Shown here: piece after piece, positions 15,708-24,792 of the stretch
How positions within the stretch are numbered: the first letter of the stretch is position 1
Layout: every line of letters starts with the position of its first letter
DNA from: Mucilaginibacter achroorhodeus
Lineage (GTDB): Bacteria; Bacteroidota; Bacteroidia; Sphingobacteriales; Sphingobacteriaceae
Assembly: GCF_007846095.1 (NCBI RefSeq)
Contig: NZ_VOEI01000001.1
Coordinates: 1,178,001 to 1,242,000 of the forward strand
Direction of reading: 5' to 3'
Length of the DNA: 64,000 bases
The notes under the pieces: model-generated
The model's database searches: none
What the model saw: the letters and a program-made list of their open reading frames with translations, nothing else
What the model was told of the DNA's origin: nothing
Translations under genes and position numbers: made by a program

Positions 15708-17822
15708 TTGAAAGCTGATATCAGAGTAGCACTTGTAGGAAATCCAAACACCGGTAAATCAACACTATTTAATGCACTTACCGGTCTCAACCAAAAAATT
15801 GGGAACTTCCCTGGTGTTACTGTAGATAAAAAAACAGGTATTTGCCAACTTACCGATGGCCGCCGTGCCGAGATCATAGACCTTCCGGGTACTTATAGCC
15901 TTTATCCTAAAAGTAAGGACGAATCCATTGTATTTTCTGTTCTGGCAGAGAAAGGATCAGATCTTACGCCCGATCTGATCGTTGTTATACTCGATGCAAC
16001 TAATCTTAAGCGTAACCTGCTTTTATACACCCAGGTTGCAGATCTTAAGATACCCGTAGTTATTGCGCTCAATATGATGGATATGGCAAAGAAGGCCAAT
16101 ATTACTATTGATATCGATCTGCTTTCAAAACGCTTGGGCGTACCCGTTGTGCCCATTGCAGCAAGGCAGGAGAAAGGTATCGAAGATTTGAAACAAGCCA
16201 TTGCTTATGCTAATAAGGTTGCCTTACAGGTTGACACCATTGATGTACGCAGCATTGCCCCTGCCCTTATTGCAGATATTGAAAGCGCTACCCAAACAGA
16301 TAACCCATACTTTGCGCTTCAACTGGCCCACCAGCATGAGCATCTTAAGTTTTTAACAACCGAGCAAAGTAATCAGATCGAAGCATTAGAGGAGAAACAC
16401 GCTTTCCACTCGCAAAAGGCCCAGGCTGCTGAAACCATTTCGCGCTATAATTATATCAACGATGTATTGTACGATACAGTGCAAACGCCCGATACCGCAC
16501 ATGAAGAAAGCATCAGTAACAAAATAGATCATATATTAACTCACAGGGTTTTCGGCTTCATCATATTTATGGGGGTGCTGCTGTTTATATTCCAGTCTAT
16601 CTTTGCCTGGTCGGCATACCCTATGTCATTAATAGAGGATAGTTTTGTTTGGGCCGAAGGTCTACTACGAAATGTTTTACCCGCCGGTCCGCTTGCCGAT
16701 CTGCTGATAGATGGCGTTGTTGCCGGCTTAAGTGGCGTACTGGTGTTTATTCCGCAGATTGCTATACTTTTTGCATTTATCTCGATACTGGAAGATACAG
16801 GATACATGTCGCGCGTTACGTTTATGATGGATAAGATTATGCGTAAGGTTGGTTTAAATGGTAAATCAGTAGTGCCATTAATAGGCGGCTTTGCCTGCGC
16901 AGTGCCCTCTATCATGAGTACCCGCACCATTGAGAACTGGAAAGACCGCATGATCACCATTATGGTAACGCCACTGGTGGCTTGTTCGGCACGATTACCG
17001 GTATATACTTTATTGATAGCGTTAGTTGTGCCCAACAAAAATGTTTGGTGGATATTTAACCTGCAGGGCCTTGCACTTACAGGCATGTATGTGCTTAGCC
17101 TGGTATCGGCCGTATTGGTTGCCTTTGTAATGAAGTTTATTTTAAAAGCCCGCGAACGAGGTTATTTCATCATGGAGCTGCCAGTGTACCGTATGCCGCG
17201 CTGGAGGAACGTTTTGTTATCGATGTACGAGCGTTCCAAGACTTTCGTACTACAGGCGGGAAAGGTGATCATTGCTGTTTCAATTATTCTTTGGGTATTA
17301 TCCAGCTATGGGCCCGGTGATCGATTCGAGAAAATAGAACAGACCTATAGTCAGCCGAAATATACAAAGACCATGACGCCCGATAGCCTGGCGAGGGTGA
17401 TATCAACAGAAAAGTTGGAAAACTCTTACGCAGGTGTTTTAGGCCATGTGATTGAGCCTGTAATAAAACCTATAGGCTTCGACTGGAAGATAGGTATTGC
17501 GCTCATCACATCCTTTGCTGCCCGCGAGGTGTTTGTAGGTACTATGGCAACCATTTACAGCGTGGAAGGCGATGCCGATCGCATCGACTCCGTACAGGAT
17601 AAAATGCGAAAGGCCAAAAACCCGGAGACAGGACAACCGGTGTTCACCCTTGCCGTAGCATTCTCATTGATGATGTTCTATGCATTTGCCATGCAATGTG
17701 CCAGTACGGTAGCGGTTGTTTATCGCGAAACGAAAGACTGGCGCTGGCCGGCAGCCCAGTTCGCCTACATGACGGTACTTGCGTATGGAATGGCATTTTT
17801 GGTATACCATCTTTTAAGGTAA
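15708..17822 (+). CDS. feoB: FeoB, ferrous iron transporter
   Basis: Inner-membrane Fe(II) permease with an N-terminal G domain. The start is a TTG at 15708, directly in front of KADIRVALVGNPNTGKST; there is no upstream ATG in frame. G1 is GNPNTGKST (11-19), G2/switch I lies around GNFPGVTVDKK, G3 is DLPGTYSL and G4 is NMMD. A helical GDI region follows (about 170-270), then the membrane domain with paired gate motifs (IPQIAILFAFISILEDTGYMS, GGFACAVPSIMSTR, and later ITSFAAREVFVGTM). At 704 residues it is slightly shorter than many FeoB proteins but complete. No FeoC is encoded. Confidence 0.97.
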   Translation: MKADIRVALVGNPNTGKSTLFNALTGLNQKIGNFPGVTVDKKTGICQLTDGRRAEIIDLPGTYSLYPKSKDESIVFSVLAEKGSDLTPDLIVVILDATNLKRNLLLYTQVADLKIPVVIALNMMDMAKKANITIDIDLLSKRLGVPVVPIAARQEKGIEDLKQAIAYANKVALQVDTIDVRSIAPALIADIESATQTDNPYFALQLAHQHEHLKFLTTEQSNQIEALEEKHAFHSQKAQAAETISRYNYINDVLYDTVQTPDTAHEESISNKIDHILTHRVFGFIIFMGVLLFIFQSIFAWSAYPMSLIEDSFVWAEGLLRNVLPAGPLADLLIDGVVAGLSGVLVFIPQIAILFAFISILEDTGYMSRVTFMMDKIMRKVGLNGKSVVPLIGGFACAVPSIMSTRTIENWKDRMITIMVTPLVACSARLPVYTLLIALVVPNKNVWWIFNLQGLALTGMYVLSLVSAVLVAFVMKFILKARERGYFIMELPVYRMPRWRNVLLSMYERSKTFVLQAGKVIIAVSIILWVLSSYGPGDRFEKIEQTYSQPKYTKTMTPDSLARVISTEKLENSYAGVLGHVIEPVIKPIGFDWKIGIALITSFAAREVFVGTMATIYSVEGDADRIDSVQDKMRKAKNPETGQPVFTLAVAFSLMMFYAFAMQCASTVAVVYRETKDWRWPAAQFAYMTVLAYGMAFLVYHLLR

Positions 17823-17957
17823 AAGGAGAAAGGTTTGAGGTAAAAAGTTTCAAGTATTGTTTATTTGTTTATCAACGATATAACGCGTCAACCTCAAATA
17901 GTATTCTTAATTACCTTTTGCCTTTTACCCTTCGTCATAAACCTTTATTTTTGGGGG

Positions 17958-18569
17958 TTGGATAAAGTAAAAGTATTAGAAAAATATCTCCCGGCAGAGG
18001 CTGCCCCTCTGGTTGCACGCTGGATAGATTACTTCAAATGCGAGTTTAAGATCTCGCGCAACCGCAATAGTAAATTTGGCGATTACCGCGCACCGTTTGA
18101 TGGTAAAGGCCACCGTATCTCTGTAAACTACGATCTTAACCCTTACGCCTTCCTGGTAACCACCGTGCACGAGTTTGCGCATCTGCATACCTGGAACGAG
18201 CACAAACACCGCGTTAAGCCGCACGGCAATGAGTGGAAAGGCAATTTTAAAAAGATGATGCAGCCTTTTTTTGAGAAGGATGTTTTCCCTGCAGATGTAA
18301 AACGCGCTATAACCAGTTATTTGAATAATCCGGCAGCATCAAGCTGTTCCGATTTGAACCTGTACCGTTCGCTTCGCCAGTATGATGCACCTAAAGAAGC
18401 TGTACACACAGTGGAAAAGCTGCCCATGCATACTATATTTAAACTAAAGGACGGACGCGTTTTTCGAAAAGAGGAAAAACTTCGCAAGCGTTATAAATGC
18501 GTTGAGCTAAGCACACGCCGCATTTACCTTTTTAGCCCGGTAGCAGAAGTTGAGGTAGTGGAGGTTTGA
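17958..18569 (+). CDS. SprT-like zinc metalloprotein
   Basis: Predicted cytosolic SprT-like protein with the zinc motif HEFAH in TTVHEFAHLHTWNEHKH, and a following HGNEWK that can supply the third ligand. The C-terminal third has SSCSDLNLYRSL and LKDGRVFRKEEKLRKRYKC, a conserved tail for this Bacteroidota group. I start at the TTG at 17958 (LDKVKVLEKYLPAEAAPL), where family similarity begins; the frame is open upstream to an ATG at 17865, which would add a hydrophobic stretch from repetitive spacer sequence. A TATTTTTG box at 17946-17953 is too close to the TTG to be an ordinary promoter, so the true start remains uncertain. Confidence 0.8.
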   Translation: MDKVKVLEKYLPAEAAPLVARWIDYFKCEFKISRNRNSKFGDYRAPFDGKGHRISVNYDLNPYAFLVTTVHEFAHLHTWNEHKHRVKPHGNEWKGNFKKMMQPFFEKDVFPADVKRAITSYLNNPAASSCSDLNLYRSLRQYDAPKEAVHTVEKLPMHTIFKLKDGRVFRKEEKLRKRYKCVELSTRRIYLFSPVAEVEVVEV

Positions 18570-18602
18570 AAAGGTTCGAGCAAGAAGTATCTATTACAAT
18601 TA

Positions 18603-18629
18603 AAAAAGGGAGCTTTTGGCTCCCTTTCT
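18603..18629. terminator. Bidirectional terminator between convergent genes
   Basis: AAAGGGAGC (18605-18613) and GCTCCCTTT (18619-18627) pair around TTTTG, with an A-run before and Ts after. It serves the SprT-like gene and the convergent glutathione peroxidase gene. Confidence 0.85.
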
Positions 18630-18630
18630 A

Positions 18631-19146
18631 TTACAAGTTCTTTGTTATCTCTTCTGACAATGGCTTCACTGCTGAACGGTAGCGATGGGTAAGTTTGCCA
18701 TTCTCATCTATCAGGAACTTCTCAAAGTTCCACTTGATCTCGCCGGTAAAATCAGGGTTCGGCTCTGATGTTAAATATTTGAAGATCGGGGCGATATCGT
18801 CACCCTTAACGCTTACCTTTTCACTAAGCGGGAAGGTAACGCCAAAGTTTTTTTGGCAAAACTCTTTCACATCGCTGTTGCTGCCGGGTTCCTGGCTGCC
18901 AAAGTTATTTGCAGGGAAGCCTATAACTACTACTTTGTCTTTGTATTGATCTGCAAGCTTCTGCAATTCGGCATACTGTGGCGTAAAGCCGCATTTGGAT
19001 GCTGTGTTAACGATCAACAGTTTTTTGCCTTTGTATTTGGCCAGGGAAAAATCCTTACCATCAATATTTTTTAGTTTAAAGGTGTAAACAGAACTTGGTG
19101 CCGATGTAACAAACATCATGGCCAGTATTAATGCAAATGCTTTCAT
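18631..19146 (-). CDS. Glutathione/thioredoxin peroxidase, exported
   Basis: Peroxidase of the GPx family, 171 residues, with a hydrophobic N-terminus (MKAFALILAMMFVTSAPSS) indicating export. The catalytic tetrad is visible: Cys52 in NTASKCGFTPQY, Gln85 in FPANNFGSQEPGSN, and Trp138-Asn139 in IKWNFEKFLID. A second Cys96 in EFCQKNFGVTFP is the usual resolving Cys of thioredoxin-dependent members. It probably reduces hydroperoxides in the periplasm using a thioredoxin-like reductant. It is monocistronic, convergent with the SprT-like gene. Confidence 0.93.
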   Translation of the reverse strand: MKAFALILAMMFVTSAPSSVYTFKLKNIDGKDFSLAKYKGKKLLIVNTASKCGFTPQYAELQKLADQYKDKVVVIGFPANNFGSQEPGSNSDVKEFCQKNFGVTFPLSEKVSVKGDDIAPIFKYLTSEPNPDFTGEIKWNFEKFLIDENGKLTHRYRSAVKPLSEEITKNL

Positions 19147-19200
19147 GTTAAGTATGTGACTAATTGAAGATTAATAATTTAGTTGGGATAAATTTAGCTA

Positions 19201-19626
19201 TTAAAAACCTCTTTTATCCAAATAGAAATCTTCTTTGGATGTCATTTTTTGTTTATCGGTTACAGATTTGTCTTTATAACCTAACAGATGCAGCGCTCCA
19301 TGTATAATTACGCGGTGAAGCTCATGCTCTTCTGTTACTTTAAATTTCGAGGCATTCTCCCGTATACGGTCAATTGAAATAAAAATATCGCTTACAATAA
19401 CGCCTTCTTCCTCCGAATTATCAAAGGTTACAACATCCGTGTAGGTATCGTGATCAAGATATTGCTGGTTTATCTGCAGCAGGTACTCATCTGAGCAAAA
19501 AATGTAATTGAGTTCTTTTAATTTATAGCCCTCAGCCTCTATGGTATCTTTTAACCATTTGCGAATGGCAGTTTTATTTTTTAGCTTATAGATAATATCT
19601 TCTTCAAAAAAACTGATAGCCGGCAT
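19201..19626 (-). CDS. ybeY: YbeY, rRNA maturation endoribonuclease
   Basis: 141-residue metalloprotein needed for 16S rRNA 3'-end processing and ribosome quality control. The conserved core is HRVIIHGALHLLGYKDKS with His109 and His113. In the usual HxxxHxxxxxH motif the third ligand is His; here Asp119 is at that position, which could also bind zinc, and to my knowledge this GYKDK form is common in Bacteroidota. The ATG overlaps the stop of the upstream ATPase gene (TAATG), so the two are coupled. It is the last gene of the DUF4175 operon. Confidence 0.9.
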   Translation of the reverse strand: MPAISFFEEDIIYKLKNKTAIRKWLKDTIEAEGYKLKELNYIFCSDEYLLQINQQYLDHDTYTDVVTFDNSEEEGVIVSDIFISIDRIRENASKFKVTEEHELHRVIIHGALHLLGYKDKSVTDKQKMTSKEDFYLDKRGF

Positions 19627-20063
19627 TATATCTTAAAGTGTAGTTCAACCTCGTTACCTGAAGCGTTAAATATACATTGATCTGCCAGGTGTTTCAATAT
19701 AAACACGCCACGGCCGGTAAGTTCTTCGAGCCTGTCTGCAGCGGTAGGGTCTGGCAAATTATTGTAATCGAAACCAGGGCCCTCATCGGCAATTGTCCAA
19801 ATCATACGGCGGCCATCAACCTCTACGTTTATAAAAACTGTTTTCGTTTCGTCCTGCTTGTTGCCATGTAAAATGGCATTCATTACGGCCTCGTTAAGGC
19901 AGGTCATCATATTGGCAAATGTATCCTCGCTTACCTGATATTTATCAGCAACCTCTTCTATCAAAGCTTCAAGCTGTGTAATGCTTTCAACCTTTGATGG
20001 CAGCTGTAAAGTATAAAGTTCCCCTGCTGCATGAACATTTGCCGGTTCCATATTATTTTGCAT
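19626..20063 (-). CDS. HATPase anti-sigma-like serine/threonine kinase (RsbW/SpoIIAB type)
   Basis: GHKL ATPase domain of the RsbW type. The N box is NEAVMNAILHGN, the G1 box DEGPGFDYNNLPDP, and the G2 box GRGVFILKHLAD. Such proteins bind or phosphorylate anti-anti-sigma STAS partners, but neither a STAS protein nor an alternative sigma gene is adjacent, so the target is unknown. The start is ambiguous: ATG codons at 20075, 20063 and 20051 are all in frame; 20063 overlaps the end of the DUF4175 gene and 20051 follows its stop by one base. Its place between a DUF4175 membrane protein and ybeY is an operon context I recall from related genomes. Confidence 0.85.
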   Translation of the reverse strand: MQNNMEPANVHAAGELYTLQLPSKVESITQLEALIEEVADKYQVSEDTFANMMTCLNEAVMNAILHGNKQDETKTVFINVEVDGRRMIWTIADEGPGFDYNNLPDPTAADRLEELTGRGVFILKHLADQCIFNASGNEVELHFKI

Positions 20064-23000
20064 TAAGTTGATCAAAGTAGTGTTTTATTTTCTGTTTATA
20101 ATATAAATTAAGAGCCGGAGGGGCGGTCCTTAATCTTTCCGTTTGTTTCGCCTTTAGCGCTTCATAATTCTGTAGAGCCTTAATATAACCCGGCGGCAAT
20201 TCCTTGCCGGCCTTGCTTTCTCGTTTCTGGTCTTGCTCTCGTTCCTGCTCAGCCTTATCTGCCTCAAGCAAACGGGTTTGTATCTGCTGCTGGCGTTTTA
20301 AGGCATCATCAGTTATTCTCTTGTTTACGAGATCGTTCTCGGTTTGTTCCATTTCTTTTGAAATTTTATCCAGGTCGCCGAGGCCGTTTCTACCGTCTTT
20401 GTTGTTTTCGCGGTTGTATTGCTGTAACGATTGCCTGATGAGCTGCTGCTGCCGAGCCATCTTCGCAAACTGCTCACTCATGCCATTTTGGCCGCTTTTA
20501 CCCTGTGGCTGATTGCCCTTCTTTTGCATCTGCTCGCGCGCCTGCTGCATGTTCTGGTTAAGCTGTTGTTGCATTTTGCTCAACTGCGATAACGACTGTT
20601 GATTTCCCTTGCCTTTGCCACTTTTGCTCTTTTGTTTTTGCAACTGGTCAAGCGCTTCGGTAAGCATTAAAGCAAGGTTATTCATAGATGTCATCGCGAA
20701 TTGCTGGTTACGGTTAGCTACTGCCGTTTGCCGTTCGCCCATGTTATCTAAAGCCTGGTCAATATGCTCATTTATTGCCGAAATTTCTTTGTTGACTACT
20801 GATTGTATTTGAGGTATTCTGCGGCTAAGTGCATACAGGCTGTCTTCCGCAGTTTTTAGGTTATCCTTAACATCTTTTTGTTTTTGAGCCAAAGTTGTAT
20901 AGTTAGGATCTTGAGAACTTATCCCCTTGAGCGATTGCATGATCTTTTCCTGTGTAAAGGAACTGTTCACTAAAGACTTGAGCAGTTCTCGTAACTGACG
21001 GGCATTTACAGCGTTATTGCTTTCCTGGCCTTCTGCATCGTCATCCTGCATTTTTTTGGCAAGTTGCTGCATTTTGTTAGCGGCTTGTTGCTGCACATCA
21101 GATGCCTTTTGGCGATCATTATTTTTTAAAGCATCTGTACTTTGCTGCATGTTGGTAGCAATTTCCTGCTGCTCGGCCTGCGGGTTCTTAAAATCCTGCT
21201 TATTGCCATTCTGCTGATTCATTTTTTCCAGGTCGCTTAACTGTTTTTTTATCTCATCAAATTGCTGATTTAACTTTTGCTGTTGCTGCAAGTCTTGCGA
21301 CGTATTCCCCGCCTTTTTGGTTTGCTCTGCAAGTTTTTGCTGTTCGCCAGCCAGTTGATTGAGTTGATTTACGGTTTGATTGACCTTTTGCTCAAAATCA
21401 AGTTTTTTATACAGCTCAAGTATTCTATCCAACTCTTTCTTCATGGATTTATTGTCATTCTGCATTTTCGAGAGCTCGTCACGGGTGCCGTCTTTTTGGC
21501 TGTCTTGTAACATTTGCTGCAGTTTTTGCAGCATTTCGCGGGTCTTATCATCCAGTACATTATTCAGCAGGTTTTCTATCTGCTTTTGCATTTCCATCAG
21601 TTCATCTGTCTGCTGCTGATTTTGCTGACGATTGTAAAGGTTCTTTTTATTTTCGGCCTGTATTTCTTTTACCAATGCATCCAGGTCATTCTTTTTCTGC
21701 AGTAGTTCTTCAACCTGTTTCTTCTCATCAAACGACAAGTTGTTTTTTTCCAGAAGCGATTCGTTAAGTTTTTGCGCAGATTTCTCTATCTGCCCAGCCA
21801 TCTTTACCGCCGACTGAATTTTTTGCTTTACTGCCTGAGTGCCATTATTTAGCTGCTGAGCTAACACTGCGGCATCAGGCATATTAAGTGTGCGCTCAAC
21901 ACTACGCGTAGTTTTAGGACCATTAACACCATCGTTATCACTTACTTCAAAAAAATAAGTGACGGTTTCACCGGGTGGTGTTTTAAGCGATCTGGTATCC
22001 CAGAAATAAAAAAAAGCTGCCTCCGAGCCATTCAGCGCTGCTTTAACAGGGATACGCCGCAAATCCTTTTTATTATCACCAACACGGTAACAAAAGTTCA
22101 ATGACGAAAAACCATGATCGTCGGCCACCTGCCCGTTAAAGTAAAAGGCATTCATACTCACTGAGTCGGGCTTCTCTTCGACCTGTATAGAAGGTAATTG
22201 ATCAGCAATAACATTTATTTTGTAACTAACAGAATCAGATGTGTTTATGGCGCTATTAAGCGGCGTAAGCGAATAACTTGCAGTTGAAACAATGCGTTCA
22301 GCATGCGAGAAGACGTTATCAAATTGCCTGTTTAATACAAATTTTCGGCCTTTAATATCAAACGCCAAGCCCGAGGCGTTTTGGGTAGAAAACTTCCAGC
22401 TAACTACTGTTCCGGCAGGAATAGTCAGGTCTCCGGCATTTGTTATGGTTTCCCTTTGCTTGCGCAAGTAGGCGGGGTAAGTAAGCTCGGCATCGAAATG
22501 CAGCAACACGGGTTTAAGACCCACCTTTACAGTATATGGTGCTGAGCTAAACCCGTTGCCCGACAGCCTAAAAGTGATACTTTTTTGCAGATTGTTAAAC
22601 GTGTAATGAAACCTGCTGATGTTATCCTTGTCGAGTTTAAAGGTGGTGTTGCCGGTCTCAATATATACATCTGCCGGAAGCTTATCGCCCGATAGTTTAA
22701 TGTCGAGCTTAAGATCCTGGCCCTGTACAGCCGAAAGATCTTCATTCAATATCCGGAATTGAAACGGGGCTTTAGGTGCAAAATACTTATCGTGATGGAT
22801 CAGCCTGTTAGTGCTATCAGTAAGTATAGATGGTGCAGCAAATGCCAATATGCAGATTACAGCAGCGGGCGGTATTACCCACTTAAGGTACTTATTATTT
22901 TCTCGCAGGTTAACTGCTGAAGGGAAGCTTACCGGTTGCAAAGTTTCAATACGCTGATTGATACTGGCCTCCAATAATTCGCGGTGTTCCGGGTTTTCCA

Positions 23001-23364
23001 GTGCCTGGCGCTTTAATTGGAGTGTGTTAAGTAACTTATCATTCACATTGGTAAAATGCTTACCTATTATCTCCGCGGCCTGGTTATGATCAAGTGTTTT
23101 ACCTAATTTAAGCATGGCCAGCAAAGGCGGTATAACCAGCCAGAAAAAGAGCGAAAGGTTTAACAGGATGAAAAAGTAAAAAAGTATAGTACGCGGAACG
23201 GTGTTAAAGTTGCCAAAATACTCTGAAAGCGTAATGACGACATAACCTATTAAAAAGCCCGACGCAAGAAACAGCAAACCGCGCAGCAGGTTGTTGTAAT
23301 GATATTTGCGTATAAAAACGTTGATCTTCTCCAGGAGCAGATCATAATTTTCAGGTTGGGACAT
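20053..23364 (-). CDS. DUF4175-family membrane protein with long coiled coil
   Basis: 1103-residue protein with two N-terminal membrane segments (about 24-44 and 55-77) and a third near 150-170. An extracytoplasmic beta-rich region with Ig-like repeats follows (about 180-480). The C-terminal 600 residues are extremely rich in Gln, Lys, Asn and Met (QQQQKLNQQFDEIKKQLS and similar), predicted as long coiled coils. Proteobacterial relatives are called TIGR02302/DUF4175; function is unknown. It is first in the operon with the HATPase and ybeY. The Q/N-rich composition, unlike its neighbours, is typical of this family and not a sign of transfer. Confidence 0.82.
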   Translation of the reverse strand: MSQPENYDLLLEKINVFIRKYHYNNLLRGLLFLASGFLIGYVVITLSEYFGNFNTVPRTILFYFFILLNLSLFFWLVIPPLLAMLKLGKTLDHNQAAEIIGKHFTNVNDKLLNTLQLKRQALENPEHRELLEASINQRIETLQPVSFPSAVNLRENNKYLKWVIPPAAVICILAFAAPSILTDSTNRLIHHDKYFAPKAPFQFRILNEDLSAVQGQDLKLDIKLSGDKLPADVYIETGNTTFKLDKDNISRFHYTFNNLQKSITFRLSGNGFSSAPYTVKVGLKPVLLHFDAELTYPAYLRKQRETITNAGDLTIPAGTVVSWKFSTQNASGLAFDIKGRKFVLNRQFDNVFSHAERIVSTASYSLTPLNSAINTSDSVSYKINVIADQLPSIQVEEKPDSVSMNAFYFNGQVADDHGFSSLNFCYRVGDNKKDLRRIPVKAALNGSEAAFFYFWDTRSLKTPPGETVTYFFEVSDNDGVNGPKTTRSVERTLNMPDAAVLAQQLNNGTQAVKQKIQSAVKMAGQIEKSAQKLNESLLEKNNLSFDEKKQVEELLQKKNDLDALVKEIQAENKKNLYNRQQNQQQTDELMEMQKQIENLLNNVLDDKTREMLQKLQQMLQDSQKDGTRDELSKMQNDNKSMKKELDRILELYKKLDFEQKVNQTVNQLNQLAGEQQKLAEQTKKAGNTSQDLQQQQKLNQQFDEIKKQLSDLEKMNQQNGNKQDFKNPQAEQQEIATNMQQSTDALKNNDRQKASDVQQQAANKMQQLAKKMQDDDAEGQESNNAVNARQLRELLKSLVNSSFTQEKIMQSLKGISSQDPNYTTLAQKQKDVKDNLKTAEDSLYALSRRIPQIQSVVNKEISAINEHIDQALDNMGERQTAVANRNQQFAMTSMNNLALMLTEALDQLQKQKSKSGKGKGNQQSLSQLSKMQQQLNQNMQQAREQMQKKGNQPQGKSGQNGMSEQFAKMARQQQLIRQSLQQYNRENNKDGRNGLGDLDKISKEMEQTENDLVNKRITDDALKRQQQIQTRLLEADKAEQEREQDQKRESKAGKELPPGYIKALQNYEALKAKQTERLRTAPPALNLYYKQKIKHYFDQLNAK

Positions 23365-23519
23365 GTACCGGTTAATGAATAATACAGTTACTGAAACGAA
23401 AATAAGTATTAATTAATATTGCGATGCCGGATAAGCAAGAAATATTGATTGATTGTAAATAAATAATTACGCACTGTACTAAAAACAATTGGCGTCAACG
23501 CTTTGTCGTTCAGATTATA

Positions 23520-24782
23520 ATGAACATCAGTACTTTTAAAGCCTTTCGTAGCCGTAATTACCGTTTATATTTTGCCGGTCAGTCCATTTCATTAATTGGT
23601 ACCTGGATGCAGAAAACCGCTGTAAGCTGGGTGATCTACACTTTAACACACTCTACATTTATGCTGGGGCTTACTTTGTTTGCCAGCCAGTTCCCATCAT
23701 TCTTGCTTTCGCTGTTTGGTGGTGTGGTATCAGACCGCTATAACCGGTTCCGGGTGTTGCTTACAACGCAGGTTGCTTCTATGATACAGGCAACCATACT
23801 GGCAGTTATTATCCTGTTAAAACATTATGCCGTATGGGAAATATTAACCCTCAGCGTTATCCTTGGTGCCATAAATGCATTTGATGTACCGGCAAGGCAG
23901 TCGTTAGTGTTTGAAATGATAGAGGACAAGAACGACTTGCCCAATGCGCTTGCATTAAATTCATCCATGGTTAACCTGTCACGTTTAATTGGCCCAGCCA
24001 TTGCCGGCTTTGTGCTTGAGACGATGGGCGATGGCATATGTTTCCTGTTAAATGCGGTGAGCTTTATAGCGGTAATTGGGTCGCTGCTGTTAATGCGCTT
24101 GCCTAAATACGTAAAACAGGAACATAGCAAGAATGTAATGGGTGAACTGAAAGAAGGTTTCTCTTATCTTAAGAAGACACCTTCGATATCATTTGTAATC
24201 ATGATGCTTGGGCTGATAAGCTTGTTAGTTTTACCATTCAGTACGCTGATCCCTTATTATGCTCGTGAGGTTTTCAAGGGTAACGCCACAACCTTCGGTG
24301 TAATTGACAGTGTGATAGGGTTGGGTGCTTTTTGCGGCGCCATATTCCTGGCCTCGTTAAAGCCGGGCAGTAATCTCAAAAAGATATTGAGTATTAATAC
24401 TTTAGTATTTGGTATCGGCTTATTATTATTCTCACATGAAGATACCTACTGGCTTGCATTAGTTTTTGCAACTATAGCAGGCTTCGGTATGATGTCGCAG
24501 ATAACCGTTAGCAATACCCTTATACAAACCAGTGTTGAGCCCGGTATGCGCGGGCGCGTGATCAGCTTTTATGCCATGGCTTATTTCGGTTTACAACCGG
24601 TAGGAGGGCTACTCGTAGGTTTGGTTTCTAAATGGATAGGTGCGCCGGATACCATATTGTTTGAAGGTATTGCGGCATTAGGTATTGGCTTATTACACTA
24701 TAGCTTTTTACGGAAGGAAAAACTAAGACAAAAAAATAACGTGATGGCTGTAGAGGAGCGTCATTTACAAACAGTTAATTAA
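23520..24782 (+). CDS. MFS transporter (EntS/MFS_3-like)
   Basis: 420-residue permease with about 12 membrane segments. The N-terminus FKAFRSRNYRLYFAGQSISLIGTW is the hallmark of MFS_3 exporters related to enterobactin exporter EntS and macrolide efflux proteins. The MFS loop motif reads GGVVSDRYNRFRVL, and PARQSLVFEMIEDKNDLPNA is typical of the group. The substrate cannot be deduced; no siderophore synthesis genes are nearby. Transcribed divergently from DUF4175 across a 155-base spacer; an MgtC-like gene follows after ten bases. Confidence 0.9.
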   Translation: MNISTFKAFRSRNYRLYFAGQSISLIGTWMQKTAVSWVIYTLTHSTFMLGLTLFASQFPSFLLSLFGGVVSDRYNRFRVLLTTQVASMIQATILAVIILLKHYAVWEILTLSVILGAINAFDVPARQSLVFEMIEDKNDLPNALALNSSMVNLSRLIGPAIAGFVLETMGDGICFLLNAVSFIAVIGSLLLMRLPKYVKQEHSKNVMGELKEGFSYLKKTPSISFVIMMLGLISLLVLPFSTLIPYYAREVFKGNATTFGVIDSVIGLGAFCGAIFLASLKPGSNLKKILSINTLVFGIGLLLFSHEDTYWLALVFATIAGFGMMSQITVSNTLIQTSVEPGMRGRVISFYAMAYFGLQPVGGLLVGLVSKWIGAPDTILFEGIAALGIGLLHYSFLRKEKLRQKNNVMAVEERHLQTVN

Positions 24783-24792
24783 CTTAGTTGCA

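Noticed and set aside
20053..23364. Foreign origin of the DUF4175 gene because of its Gln-rich composition
   Set aside because: Low complexity is a known trait of this family's C-terminal coiled coils, and operon context is consistent with a native gene.
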